Source: Paenibacillus sp. FSL H8-0548 | Lineage (GTDB): Bacteria; Bacillota; Bacilli; Paenibacillales; Paenibacillaceae | Direction: 5' to 3' | NCBI RefSeq assembly: GCF_038630985.1 | Contig: NZ_CP152049.1 | Location: 686,001-750,000, forward strand | Length of the DNA stretch: 64,000 nucleotides | In this document: one piece after another, positions 8,539-17,196 of the stretch | Numbering within the stretch: position 1 is the first letter of the stretch | How the letters are laid out: every line of letters begins with the position of its first letter | The notes under the pieces: model-generated | What the model was told of the DNA's origin: nothing | The model's input: the letters and a program-made list of their open reading frames with translations, nothing else | Databases searched by the model: none | Translations under genes and position numbers: made by a program

Positions 8539-8582
8539 CAATGTATTTACCATGTGAATAAAATATAATACAATGTAAATAA
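8539..8582 (+). promoter_or_regulatory. Candidate operator half-sites of the toxin-antitoxin operon
   Basis: ACAATGTATTTA (8539-8550) and ACAATGTAAATA (8571-8582) are direct repeats 32 bp apart (about three helical turns). They flank TATAAT (8565-8570), just before the antitoxin gene. RelB-type antitoxins normally repress their own operon, so these are plausible binding sites. Confidence 0.35.
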
Positions 8583-8606
8583 TGTTATTGAAAAGGGGAG
8601 TTGAAA

Positions 8607-8849
8607 ATGGCACAAACCAATATCAATATTCGGATAGATGAAGACTTGAAAAAGGAAGCGGAATTGCTCTTTTCGGATTTAGGGATGAACATGACGACGG
8701 CTATAAATATCTTTGTTAGGCAGTCACTACGCCAAGGTGGAATTCCTTTTGAAATCACAACCCAGACCGATCCATTCTATAACCCGGTTAATCTTAAAAG
8801 ATTAAAGCAATCCATCCAGCAAATGGAGCAAGGAACTACAGTGTCTTAA
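8607..8849 (+). CDS. RelB/DinJ-family antitoxin
   Basis: An 80-residue antitoxin with the N-terminal ribbon-helix-helix motif of RelB/DinJ (INIRIDEDLKKEAELLFSDL, then MNMTTAINIFVRQSL). The C-terminal tail should wrap and inhibit the partner toxin. ATG 8607 has AAAGGGGAG 6 nt upstream and is preferred to the in-frame TTG at 8601. The YoeB-type toxin gene starts 28 bp after the stop, so the two form one operon. A RelB-type antitoxin paired with a YoeB toxin is a mixed pairing, since YoeB more often sits with a YefM/Phd-type antitoxin. Confidence 0.93.
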   Translation: MAQTNINIRIDEDLKKEAELLFSDLGMNMTTAINIFVRQSLRQGGIPFEITTQTDPFYNPVNLKRLKQSIQQMEQGTTVS

Positions 8850-8877
8850 ACGATGAATGTTTTAGAGCGTATGGCTG

Positions 8878-9144
8878 ATGAGTAATCTTATTTTTACAAG
8901 CTATGCTTGGGAAGATTATTTGTACTGGCAAACCGAGGATCGGAAAACGCTGAAAAGGATCAATCAACTAATTAAAGATATTGAACGCAATGGCTATGAG
9001 GGGATAGGAAAACCGGAGCCGCTGCGCGGGGATTTATCCGGATATTGGAGCCGTCGCATTGATGACACCAACAGATTAGTCTACCGCCTTCAAAATGGGA
9101 TGATTGAGTTTTTTGCTTTTCGCACACATTATGGTGATAAGTGA
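8878..9144 (+). CDS. yoeB: YoeB/Txe-family mRNA interferase toxin
   Basis: An 88-residue full-length toxin of the RelE superfamily that cleaves mRNA in the ribosomal A site. The family pattern is nearly complete: AWEDYLYWQTEDRKTLKRIN, GIGKPEPLRGDLSGYWSRRI (catalytic Glu and Arg regions), NRLVYR and the terminal FRTHY with the catalytic His-Tyr. It lies just downstream of the antitoxin gene, which sets the toxin-antitoxin role, and is followed by its own terminator. The reading frame is intact, so an active toxin is likely. Confidence 0.95.
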   Translation: MSNLIFTSYAWEDYLYWQTEDRKTLKRINQLIKDIERNGYEGIGKPEPLRGDLSGYWSRRIDDTNRLVYRLQNGMIEFFAFRTHYGDK

Positions 9145-9177
9145 TGCTATAGTTCCAAAACTCGAACTAAGGGTGAG

Positions 9178-9214
9178 AAGCCGCGTGTTCCTCCGTAGAA
9201 AACGCGGCTTTTTG
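9178..9214 (+). terminator. Terminator of the toxin-antitoxin operon
   Basis: AAGCCGCGT (9178-9186) pairs with ACGCGGCTT (9202-9210), followed by TTTTG. Confidence 0.9.
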
Positions 9215-9273
9215 TATTCGGTCATGTTTTAGGAGGGTGCAAAGCCACACTTTACCAAGCAGCAAGCAGCAAA

Positions 9274-10860
9274 CTATCGATTTTTCCTATATTCATTAGG
9301 CGTAAAGCCAATTTCCTGTTTGAATAGCTTCGTAAAGTAGGAGTAATTGGTGTAGCCTGTTTTGCTGGCAATCGTATTAACGGATAGCTGAGTCGTTTCC
9401 AGCAAATGCTTGGCAACCTTGATGCGGGCCTGAATGATATAGTTTCCTAATGAAATGCCCGTTTCCTTCTTAAACAATCGAGCCAAGTAATCGGGATTAA
9501 GATAGACGATTTCCGCTAGGCTCGTTCTTGACAGCTCATCGCCGCAATGCGTACGGATATGATGCTTAATTTCTTCAACAACAGAGTTGGGCTGCTCTGT
9601 GAAGCTCCGGTATTCCGTTGCCGTGTTCACCAAATATCGGAGATAGCTTTCCATATCCTCGATAGAGTTCAAGGACTGCATAAACAGCTGGTCGTTGGTT
9701 CTGCCGGTATACATTTTGTGAGCCAGTATTTCTTTGCTTTTGAGATAGGCATATACAAGCTGCACCATGTCGAGCCGAAACAGGCTTAGGACAGACGCAT
9801 TCAGCATCTGATGATGAGATATGTTTTGTAAATATTTACTTGTTTCCTCCAAAAAGGAACTCGGTTTATTTTGCTCTAGCAGCTGTTCCAAAAGGGTTAA
9901 ATCTGGTGGCGTATAAGACGCTTCCTGCTGATGGAAATGCTCCAATAAAAAGGTTTGATTGCGGTACTTAATGATCTTATCATTCATGTTAAGCAGGTCT
10001 ATCATGACTTGATGGATAGCCTCAAGCTTCCCTATGGCGGCAATATTGCAGCATACATCGCATTTGAGAAATTGATTTGCCCTCTGAATAAGCGTAGCGC
10101 AAATATGCTCTACAATACCGAGATCAGGCTGTTCTTTCCATTTGAGGATAGCGATCCAATTGGACTCCTTAAACTCCAATATCGTTTCGACGGTAAAGCT
10201 GGCGTGCTGGAGAAGCTCATGCAAAACATTCAGCAGCGCAAAATCGAATAGATCCTTATCCTTCTTTCCCAGACTTTCATCGTATGGAAAAATATGAATG
10301 AGCACAGGCAGCACCAAATCGGACAAGGTATAAGAAAGATTTTGCTCCTCCATTAAATAGGTAATGTTGGCTGGATTAGCATAAGTCGTTTTCCCCGTAA
10401 TCAGCTTGCGCCAAAAATGCTCCTGCACATTTTTTTGATTTTTTTGCCAGAAGTAACCCTCTTTGATCGCCTTGGCTACCCCTTGCTGTTCATTTGCTTT
10501 GAAGACTGCCTTTTGAATAATAAGCGTTAGCTTGTCGAACTCAATCGGTTTTAAAAAATAGTCAAAGCTTTGCAGCTCAATCGCTTTTTGCGCATAGTTG
10601 AAATCAGCATAATTGGTCAGGAATATGGTCTGTACGCTGTATTGCTCCTCCCGAATCCAAGCAAGCAGCTCCAAACCGCTGCCCTGCGGCATCTCAATAT
10701 CACAAAGTAAAATGTGAATGGGGTGCTGCTTCAACAGCTCCTGCGCATGGGCAATATTGAAAGCCGTATACACATGGTCGATCGAAAGCGCCTGCCAATT
10801 TATTTTTTTCTCCAACGCCGTCACGACAAAGTAGTCGTCATCTACTAGAAGCACATTCAT
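9274..10860 (-). CDS. YesN-type response regulator (REC + AraC HTH), module A
   Basis: The 528-residue cytoplasmic regulator has an N-terminal receiver domain (acidic residues D7-D9, phospho-acceptor D54 in LLCDIEMP), a long middle region of about 270 residues, and a C-terminal AraC helix-turn-helix pair (RTSLAEIVYLNPDYLARLFK and VNTIASKTGYTNYSYFTKLF). The partner kinase gene is immediately upstream, with a TAATG stop-start overlap and AAAGGAG within the kinase's last codons. The importer operon runs divergently from 12907 and is the likely target. Three AAAGTCYGAA repeats in the divergent region are candidate binding sites. Confidence 0.93.
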   Translation of the reverse strand: MNVLLVDDDYFVVTALEKKINWQALSIDHVYTAFNIAHAQELLKQHPIHILLCDIEMPQGSGLELLAWIREEQYSVQTIFLTNYADFNYAQKAIELQSFDYFLKPIEFDKLTLIIQKAVFKANEQQGVAKAIKEGYFWQKNQKNVQEHFWRKLITGKTTYANPANITYLMEEQNLSYTLSDLVLPVLIHIFPYDESLGKKDKDLFDFALLNVLHELLQHASFTVETILEFKESNWIAILKWKEQPDLGIVEHICATLIQRANQFLKCDVCCNIAAIGKLEAIHQVMIDLLNMNDKIIKYRNQTFLLEHFHQQEASYTPPDLTLLEQLLEQNKPSSFLEETSKYLQNISHHQMLNASVLSLFRLDMVQLVYAYLKSKEILAHKMYTGRTNDQLFMQSLNSIEDMESYLRYLVNTATEYRSFTEQPNSVVEEIKHHIRTHCGDELSRTSLAEIVYLNPDYLARLFKKETGISLGNYIIQARIKVAKHLLETTQLSVNTIASKTGYTNYSYFTKLFKQEIGFTPNEYRKNR

Positions 10861-12596
10861 TATGGTTTTGCTCCTTTCAGTTGAGGGAGGGATAAGGTGA
10901 CGCAGGCGCCTCCGGCCTCGACATTAGTAAATTGGATATCCGCTTTGCCGCGGTACAAATATACAAGGCGCTGCACTGTGTTCATGATGCCGATATGATT
11001 TCCTTCCGTTTGATCCAGCGGCTGTCCGCTGTCGAGCCGATGGAGTGTTTCTTGGTCAAATCCAGGGCCTGTATCAGAGATGCGAATGACTGCTATCTCT
11101 TCCCCTTCTTCGATTTCAAGCTCAACCTCTAAACGAATTTGCACCTCATTTACTCGTGATACCGCATATTTCACTGCGTTTTCTATGAAGGTTTGGAGAA
11201 CTAGCGGTGGAATAGTCATCTGTTTAGTACCGTCCCCCTGATTAATATGGTAAGTAAATGCATCTCTGTAACGGTGCTTTTGAATTTCTAAATAAATACG
11301 GACATGATCGAGCTCATCGCCTAGCTTAACGAAATCCTGCCCGTTTTGAAAAAGATAACGAAAATAATTGGACGTTGAAATAGCCATACTTTCAATTTCC
11401 ACAAACATATGCATTTGGGCCATACTGTGAATATTGGTTAAGCAGTTGAGAAAAAAGTGAGGCTTGATTTGCAGCTTCATGTAATCCAGCTGGATTTTTT
11501 GCTTTTCGAGCTCATTCTCATACATATCGATTTTAAAAATTCGTATTTGCTCGAGCAGATTTTTAAACAGCTTATTCGCATACTCCAGCTCAACAATCTT
11601 ATTCATCTTGAGATCGAGAGGCTTGCTGTCTTCATTAAACTGAGTGAGACTGTACGAAAAGTTTTTTAATGGCCGTAGAATCAGAATGTTGAAATAAACC
11701 ATGATGCCGCATAAGGCACAAGCAACAATAGCGGCAAGGAGCATAATGAGAAGCTGGGCAATCATGATTTTTTCAAAGGCTCCGAATTTAATGAGTATTT
11801 TCACTCCGAAGGCGGCATTTGCGAATGGTTCACTGAAGGTGGTTCTCGTCTGGAACAGTCCTAGAAAGGATGCCTTTTCCTCGTCGCTTTGGCTTATATT
11901 GTCGTTAGCAGAGCCCGGATGATCAAGAACCCCTCCATTATGATCAATAAGGGAAACAAATCCGTCGCCTCCAAGATCCATCTGCTGCAGCGGACTGATC
12001 AGATTATCTGTAGAAATTAGGCAGATCAGATAGCTTTCATAATAAGGCACAATATTGATGATGAAATATTTATCGTTCAGCAGTATAGGCGACCATTTGG
12101 AATAATATTTTTCAAGCGTACTCTCATCTTGGACATTAAATAGAATCTGTTTTTTTAATTCCAAATAATCGGGATAGATCAGGTTTGTTGGAGCGGAATT
12201 TAAAAAATACTGCTGATCCTTTAAATAGATGAAGAAATTGTAATCGTTCTCATAATTTTTTTGAAGTTCAGAGAAACGTTTGTACAGCTCGCTATTTGCT
12301 TTTAAAAACTCATTGTCACTAGGATAGTGCTGGTTCAGCGTTTTTACGATTTCATCGTTTGCGAGCGTCCAGCCCATGTATCGATTAATATTGGAGAAAT
12401 CAAGGTTTATACGATTGATATACATATTAGCCGTATCCTGCAAATATCTAGTCGTTTGCTGTTTGACCATAGAAATCGCGACAAAGCTAATAAAACAATC
12501 CACTACTAATACAGAGAACAAAATGAAGAGCATCACTTTAACGTAGTGCCTAATCGGGTAGGACTTGCCTGTCGTCTGTTTTTTCATAGCTCTCAT
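10860..12596 (-). CDS. YesM-type sensor histidine kinase, module A
   Basis: The 578-residue membrane kinase has one TM segment at about 21-45, an extracytoplasmic sensor region of about 230 residues, a second TM at about 277-303, a linker, and the His_kinase domain with the phospho-acceptor in KPHFFLNCLTNI (His380). The ATPase domain follows (IENAVKYAVS, DTGPGFD, HIGIMNTVQRLVYLY). This class senses extracellular sugars or sugar-bound binding proteins. GAAGGAAT lies upstream of the ATG; an internal ATG three codons later is possible. It is co-transcribed with the YesN gene. Confidence 0.93.
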   Translation of the reverse strand: MRAMKKQTTGKSYPIRHYVKVMLFILFSVLVVDCFISFVAISMVKQQTTRYLQDTANMYINRINLDFSNINRYMGWTLANDEIVKTLNQHYPSDNEFLKANSELYKRFSELQKNYENDYNFFIYLKDQQYFLNSAPTNLIYPDYLELKKQILFNVQDESTLEKYYSKWSPILLNDKYFIINIVPYYESYLICLISTDNLISPLQQMDLGGDGFVSLIDHNGGVLDHPGSANDNISQSDEEKASFLGLFQTRTTFSEPFANAAFGVKILIKFGAFEKIMIAQLLIMLLAAIVACALCGIMVYFNILILRPLKNFSYSLTQFNEDSKPLDLKMNKIVELEYANKLFKNLLEQIRIFKIDMYENELEKQKIQLDYMKLQIKPHFFLNCLTNIHSMAQMHMFVEIESMAISTSNYFRYLFQNGQDFVKLGDELDHVRIYLEIQKHRYRDAFTYHINQGDGTKQMTIPPLVLQTFIENAVKYAVSRVNEVQIRLEVELEIEEGEEIAVIRISDTGPGFDQETLHRLDSGQPLDQTEGNHIGIMNTVQRLVYLYRGKADIQFTNVEAGGACVTLSLPQLKGAKP

Positions 12597-12639
12597 ACAA
12601 ATTCCTTCTCTCTAAACTTACTGTCTGCTAGTAAAACCT

Positions 12640-12669
12640 ATTATAATGCGAACGCGCCATAATAAGTCA
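12640..12669 (-). promoter_or_regulatory. Likely promoter of the module A kinase-regulator operon
   Basis: On the minus strand TGACTT (12664-12669) and TATAAT (12640-12645) are 18 bp apart, about 45 bp upstream of the kinase start. Confidence 0.5.
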
Positions 12670-12692
12670 CCTCGTTTCTTTGTTTTTGCGCG

Positions 12693-12795
12693 AAAGTCCG
12701 AAAAAAACGAAAGAAAGTCTGAATAGTGTCAGCGTCTCTTTTATTTGTATGGACCTATTTCCTATGAATCGTATAAAAGATAATAAAAGTCCGAA
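12693..12795. promoter_or_regulatory. Three direct repeats AAAGTCYGAA, candidate YesN operators
   Basis: AAAGTCCGAA (12693-12702), AAAGTCTGAA (12714-12723) and AAAGTCCGAA (12786-12795) lie between the divergent regulators and the transporter operon. The first two are 21 bp apart, the geometry usual for AraC-type DNA-binding domains. The link to this regulator is inferred. Confidence 0.5.
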
Positions 12796-12906
12796 TGGCG
12801 ACCTAGGAAGGTCCGCATTGTCAAAAAAGCAGCATCTATAATAAAGAAGCAAGAGCGCGCGGTTAGACGACATAGAGTTAAGAACAATAAGGATGGGGGA
12901 ATCTCT

Positions 12907-13836
12907 TTGAAAACCAGCCAATTCAACATTAATACGCAGCTTACGATTGGCCGGATAAGAAAGAACTGGGGCTTGTATCTATTGCTGCTGCCTGCAGTCG
13001 TGCTGCTTCTGCTTTTTTCGTATAAACCGATGTATGGCGTATTGATTGCTTTTAAAGACTACAGTCCCGCTCTCGGAATTATGGAAAGCCCCTGGGCAGG
13101 ACTTAAGTATTTTGAGAAGTTTATCAATTCCTATCAATTTAAGATTACGATTAAAAACACAGTAATTATTAGTCTCTACAGCATGGCCACCTTTCCGATA
13201 CCGATTATACTTGCTCTGATGATTAATCAAATGCGTGTGAATCGATTCAAGCATGTTTTCCAGACGGTGACCTACATGCCTCATTTTATTTCTACCGTCG
13301 TTATGGTTGGTCTCATACTGATCCTGTTCTCGCCTGGCAGCGGACTGCTGGGCAACATCTATCGTCTGTTTGGTGCGGAGGCCCCGAATTTGATGGGCTC
13401 GGTCGAATGGTTCAGCAGCGTTTACGTTTGGACAGATGTATGGCAGCATGCCGGCTGGGACAGCATCATCTACATTGCGGCGTTATCAGCCGTTGATCCA
13501 AGCCTTTACGAAGCGGCGAAGGTGGATGGAGCAAGCCGCTGGCAAAGAATTCGCTTCATTGATATTCCAATGCTGCTTCCGACAGCCATTACGCTGCTCA
13601 TTCTTCGCATTGGCGGACTGCTCGGTGTTGGATTTGAAAAGGTTTATCTCATGCAAAATAATTTGAATATTTCCTCCAGTGAGGTCATTGCTACCTATGT
13701 ATATAAAATTGGGATGCTGAGCAGCCAGTACAGCTTTTCCTCGGCTATCAATCTGTTTAATACCATTATTAATTTTATCTTATTGATTATTGTTAATCAG
13801 GCAGCCAAAAAATACAGTGAAAACAGCCTGTGGTAA
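12907..13836 (+). CDS. Sugar ABC transporter permease (LplB-like), module A
   Basis: A 309-residue inner-membrane permease of the carbohydrate CUT1 class (LplB/YteP group), with about six hydrophobic segments and the cytoplasmic EAA loop that contacts the ATPase (YEAAKVDGASRWQRIRFIDIPML, about 200-222). The TTG start is supported by GGGGGA 6 nt upstream. It is the first gene of the operon, 18 bp before the second permease. No ATPase gene is present in the operon, so a shared MsmX-like ATPase is expected. Confidence 0.92.
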   Translation: MKTSQFNINTQLTIGRIRKNWGLYLLLLPAVVLLLLFSYKPMYGVLIAFKDYSPALGIMESPWAGLKYFEKFINSYQFKITIKNTVIISLYSMATFPIPIILALMINQMRVNRFKHVFQTVTYMPHFISTVVMVGLILILFSPGSGLLGNIYRLFGAEAPNLMGSVEWFSSVYVWTDVWQHAGWDSIIYIAALSAVDPSLYEAAKVDGASRWQRIRFIDIPMLLPTAITLLILRIGGLLGVGFEKVYLMQNNLNISSSEVIATYVYKIGMLSSQYSFSSAINLFNTIINFILLIIVNQAAKKYSENSLW

Positions 13837-13854
13837 CAGAAAGGAACGATACGG

Positions 13855-14769
13855 ATGAGCGAGATGGACATTGTGGTGAATTCGACAAAACAGAAGGAAA
13901 AAAAGAGTCAAATAGACATAGTGGAAATGTTGTTATACTTGTTTGCTATAGTGATGCTGATCGTAATCGTTTATCCCATTTACTTTATCGTTATCGCATC
14001 ATTCAGTGATCCGGCAGCAGTGGCTAACGGTCAGATGTGGGTTTTGCCAAAGGGCTTTACGCTGGATGGCTATAAGGAGCTGTTAAAGCATTCTAATATA
14101 TGGATAGGCTACAGAAATACGATTCTCTATACCGTAATCGGGACGTTAATTGGCTTAGTCATTAATGTCTCGGCAGCTTACGCGCTTTCTAGAAAGGATC
14201 TTATCGGCCGCAAGAGCATCACGATGTTTTTTATATTCACCATGTTTTTTAATGGCGGTCTTATTCCTACCTTTTTGACGATCCGCGATTTTCACTTGTA
14301 CGACTCGTTTCTCGTCATGGTACTGCCATTCTCGGTTGCGGTTTTCAATATTATCGTGGCGCGGACGTTTTTCCAGTCCAGCATTCCTGACGATTTGTGG
14401 GAAGCAGCGCAAATCGACGGCTGCGGCAACCTCAGATATTATGTACAAATGGTATTGCCGTTGTCCAAAGCCGTTCTGTCGGTTTTGGCACTTTGGACGG
14501 CGGTAGGCTATTGGAATTCCTATTTTAACGCACTCATTTACTTGAAGAATCAGGATTTGTATCCGCTGCAGCTTGTGCTGCGAAATATTTTAATTACAAA
14601 CCAGATGCAGTCCAGCATGGGAACTGGCGAAGCGGCCGTTATCGCTTTGCGACTTGCCAACCTAATGCGCTATTCCGTTATCATCGTGTCTACGCTTCCT
14701 ATTATGTGCATGTATCCATTTGTGCAAAAGTATTTCAATCAGGGGGTGATGATTGGCGCTGTGAAGTAA
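13855..14769 (+). CDS. Sugar ABC transporter permease (YtcP/CarB-like), module A
   Basis: The second membrane subunit, 304 residues, pairing with the permease just upstream to form the channel. A short charged N-terminus (KQKEKKSQ) precedes the first TM segment (about 25-47). The EAA loop reads LWEAAQIDGCGNLRYYVQMVLPL (about 181-203) and the family C-terminus FNQGVMIGAVK is complete. The ATG has AAAGGAACG upstream. The substrate is set by the downstream binding protein and is unknown. Confidence 0.92.
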   Translation: MSEMDIVVNSTKQKEKKSQIDIVEMLLYLFAIVMLIVIVYPIYFIVIASFSDPAAVANGQMWVLPKGFTLDGYKELLKHSNIWIGYRNTILYTVIGTLIGLVINVSAAYALSRKDLIGRKSITMFFIFTMFFNGGLIPTFLTIRDFHLYDSFLVMVLPFSVAVFNIIVARTFFQSSIPDDLWEAAQIDGCGNLRYYVQMVLPLSKAVLSVLALWTAVGYWNSYFNALIYLKNQDLYPLQLVLRNILITNQMQSSMGTGEAAVIALRLANLMRYSVIIVSTLPIMCMYPFVQKYFNQGVMIGAVK

Positions 14770-14813
14770 GCTGGCCTTAGGATAATCATAATTTGAAGAG
14801 GGGGAACACTCGA

Positions 14814-16424
14814 ATGAGCCGCATATCAAAAACGATGGGGAAAAGATTGTTCATTACATTGATTCTGAGCTTTAGTATGATATTTACCCTTATTGGCTGC
14901 GCCGGTAAAAAGGAAGAGGCTCCTGCAAAAACGGACTCTGAATTCAACCAAGCAGGCTTGCCGATTGTAACGACACCGATCACGCTTGATGTCCTTACCG
15001 TTCGTTGGGGCAATATGGGGGATACGTTTAAAGCAAATAAATGGCTGCAGGATCTTGAGAAAGAAACGAATATTAAAATAAATTGGCAAGTGATGTCCTC
15101 CAATGACTGGGGTGAGCAAAAGTCTATTATGCTGGCTAGCGGTACGCTGCCTGACATTATTTTTGGAGACAATGTTTTTTCGGATTCCGATATCGTAAAT
15201 AACCTATCTTATTTCCGACCGCTGGATGATTATATTGAAAACTACATGCCAAATCTTAAAGCGGCCATGCTGGAAACGCCGGAGCTGAAGCAAATCAGCA
15301 CGTTCCCGGATGGGAAAATGTATTCATTGCCCGCGCGGCTGCCATCACGTCCGATAACGACAATGCAGCCCGTCATCAATAAAGCTTGGCTTGATCGACT
15401 TGGCCTAGCGGTACCAGACAATATCGAGGATCTGTACAATGTGTTCAAAGCGTTTAAAGAAAAGGACCCAAATCAAAACGGAAAAGCGGATGAAATTCCA
15501 TTTAGCGGCTCGGTAGACATCAGTATGGATTTTTTGAGCCCCTTCGGCATTACGGATCTCAATGGCAATAGCATGATGCTTAAAAATGACGAGCCAGTGT
15601 TTTATCCTGCTTCGAATGAATATAAAGAAGCACTGAAATGGGTTCATAAATTGTATTCGGAGGGCCTAATTGATCAGGAGCTGTTCACGCAGGACAACAC
15701 CATGTCTACGGCGAAGCAGCAAAACCCTGATGCGGCTATTATCGGCTTCTCCAATCAATGGATACCAGATGCGGTCTTTGGCAAATGGAAAGATGAGTAT
15801 GCAACCATTCCATCGATTGCTGGACCGGATGGCAATCGCTATCAGGCTGGAGACCCGGTCGGATTAAGCTTAAGACGCAATGAGTTTTTAATTACGACGT
15901 TCAACAAACACCCTGAAATTTCTGCGCGCTGGGCAGATCAGTTCTACACGAATGAAGCAAGTATTCAAAACTTTTGGGGTGCTATAGGTACGGTTATTGA
16001 GGAAAAAGAAGGCGGCACCTATGCGCTAATGAATCCACCTGAAGGCACAAGCGCAGATGCTTGGTACTGGGATCAATCGCTGCGTGATTTTGGCCCTAAA
16101 TATGTGAGTCCCGGCTTCGAGAAAAACATAGTTTTAGATGAGACAACTGGTGACGGGTTGAAGCTCGTGATCGACAAGCTTGGAAGGGAGTATGTGACTA
16201 CACCGTTCCCGAACGTTATGTATACCGCAGAGGAATTCCAGGAGCTTCCGACGCTTACTACCGATATTGACAGCTATGTCAAAACGAACCGTGCTCAGTG
16301 GATCATCAAAGGAAACATCGATCAGGGGTGGGATGCTTACATCAAACAGCTGAATGCTATGGGAATGAAACGATTGCTTGAGATTCGTACTGACGCTTAT
16401 GAACGTTACACGAGCGTTAAGTAA
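14814..16424 (+). CDS. Extracellular sugar-binding lipoprotein (LipO/YtcQ-like), module A
   Basis: A 536-residue solute-binding lipoprotein that delivers a carbohydrate to the two upstream permeases. The signal peptide ends at lipobox LIGC (Cys29). The mature protein shows the family layout (LASGTLPDIIFGDN near 110, later PVINKAWLDRLGL and GKADEIPFSG). ATG 14814 has AGAGGGGG 8 nt upstream and replaces an upstream in-frame TTG that overlaps that site. The long size of about 540 residues is usual for importers of oligosaccharides or pectin/hemicellulose fragments in Paenibacillus. Confidence 0.92.
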   Translation: MSRISKTMGKRLFITLILSFSMIFTLIGCAGKKEEAPAKTDSEFNQAGLPIVTTPITLDVLTVRWGNMGDTFKANKWLQDLEKETNIKINWQVMSSNDWGEQKSIMLASGTLPDIIFGDNVFSDSDIVNNLSYFRPLDDYIENYMPNLKAAMLETPELKQISTFPDGKMYSLPARLPSRPITTMQPVINKAWLDRLGLAVPDNIEDLYNVFKAFKEKDPNQNGKADEIPFSGSVDISMDFLSPFGITDLNGNSMMLKNDEPVFYPASNEYKEALKWVHKLYSEGLIDQELFTQDNTMSTAKQQNPDAAIIGFSNQWIPDAVFGKWKDEYATIPSIAGPDGNRYQAGDPVGLSLRRNEFLITTFNKHPEISARWADQFYTNEASIQNFWGAIGTVIEEKEGGTYALMNPPEGTSADAWYWDQSLRDFGPKYVSPGFEKNIVLDETTGDGLKLVIDKLGREYVTTPFPNVMYTAEEFQELPTLTTDIDSYVKTNRAQWIIKGNIDQGWDAYIKQLNAMGMKRLLEIRTDAYERYTSVK

Positions 16425-16448
16425 TAGGGATGAAGGAGCATACAATTG

Positions 16449-17177
16449 ATGATAAAAGTAACGGTATGGAATGAGAACCGCCATGAACGAAATAATCCGG
16501 CAGTTGGCGAAATCTACCCAAACGGCATACATGGCGCTATTGCCGGCTTCTTAACGGAAGCTGGATATGAAGTAGGAACAGCTACGCTGGATGAACCAGA
16601 GCATGGACTGACTGATCATGTCTTAAGCGAAACTGACGTATTAATCTGGTGGGGGCATTTGGCGCATCATGAGGTGGAGGATTCCATCGTCGAGAAGGTG
16701 TACCAGCGAGTGCTGAAGGGAATGGGGCTTATCGTTCTGCACTCGGGGCATGCTTCGAAAATTTTCAGCAAGCTTCTGGGGACACCAACGGGACAGCTGA
16801 AATGGCGCGAGGCGGATGAGAAGGAACGGATTTGGGTCATTGATCCGGCGCATCCGATCGCTTCAGGACTTGGCGAGTATATCGAGCTTCCGCAGGAAGA
16901 GATGTACGGGGAGCATTTCAATATTCCAGCTCCTGACCAATTGGTATTCGTCTCTTGGTTTGAAGGCGGAGAAGTGTTCCGCAGCGGTGTTACTTACCAC
17001 CGGGGACAAGGGAAAGTCTTCTACTTCCGCCCTGGACATGAAACGTATCCGACCTATTACAATAAAGAAATCCAGAAGGTAATTGTGAATGGCGTGAGGT
17101 GGGCTGTGCCTAGTCAAACGGCTGAACCGGTCTACGGCAATACGCCTCCACTCGAGCCAATTTCAACGAAGGCTTAA
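16449..17177 (+). CDS. ThuA-domain protein
   Basis: A 242-residue protein of the ThuA family (trehalose-utilisation-like, a class I glutamine-amidotransferase-like fold). Visible signatures are [56 protein letters not shown] and the C-terminal histidine-rich [24 protein letters not shown]. ThuA proteins commonly occur beside Gfo/Idh/MocA oxidoreductases and are implicated in handling keto-disaccharides, as here. ATG 16449 follows AAGGAG by 10 nt; a TTG three bases upstream is also possible. It lies in the importer operon, 24 bp after the binding-protein gene. Confidence 0.9.
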   Translation: MIKVTVWNENRHERNNPAVGEIYPNGIHGAIAGFLTEAGYEVGTATLDEPEHGLTDHVLSETDVLIWWGHLAHHEVEDSIVEKVYQRVLKGMGLIVLHSGHASKIFSKLLGTPTGQLKWREADEKERIWVIDPAHPIASGLGEYIELPQEEMYGEHFNIPAPDQLVFVSWFEGGEVFRSGVTYHRGQGKVFYFRPGHETYPTYYNKEIQKVIVNGVRWAVPSQTAEPVYGNTPPLEPISTKA

Positions 17178-17196
17178 TCAAGAGAGGAACATAAAG

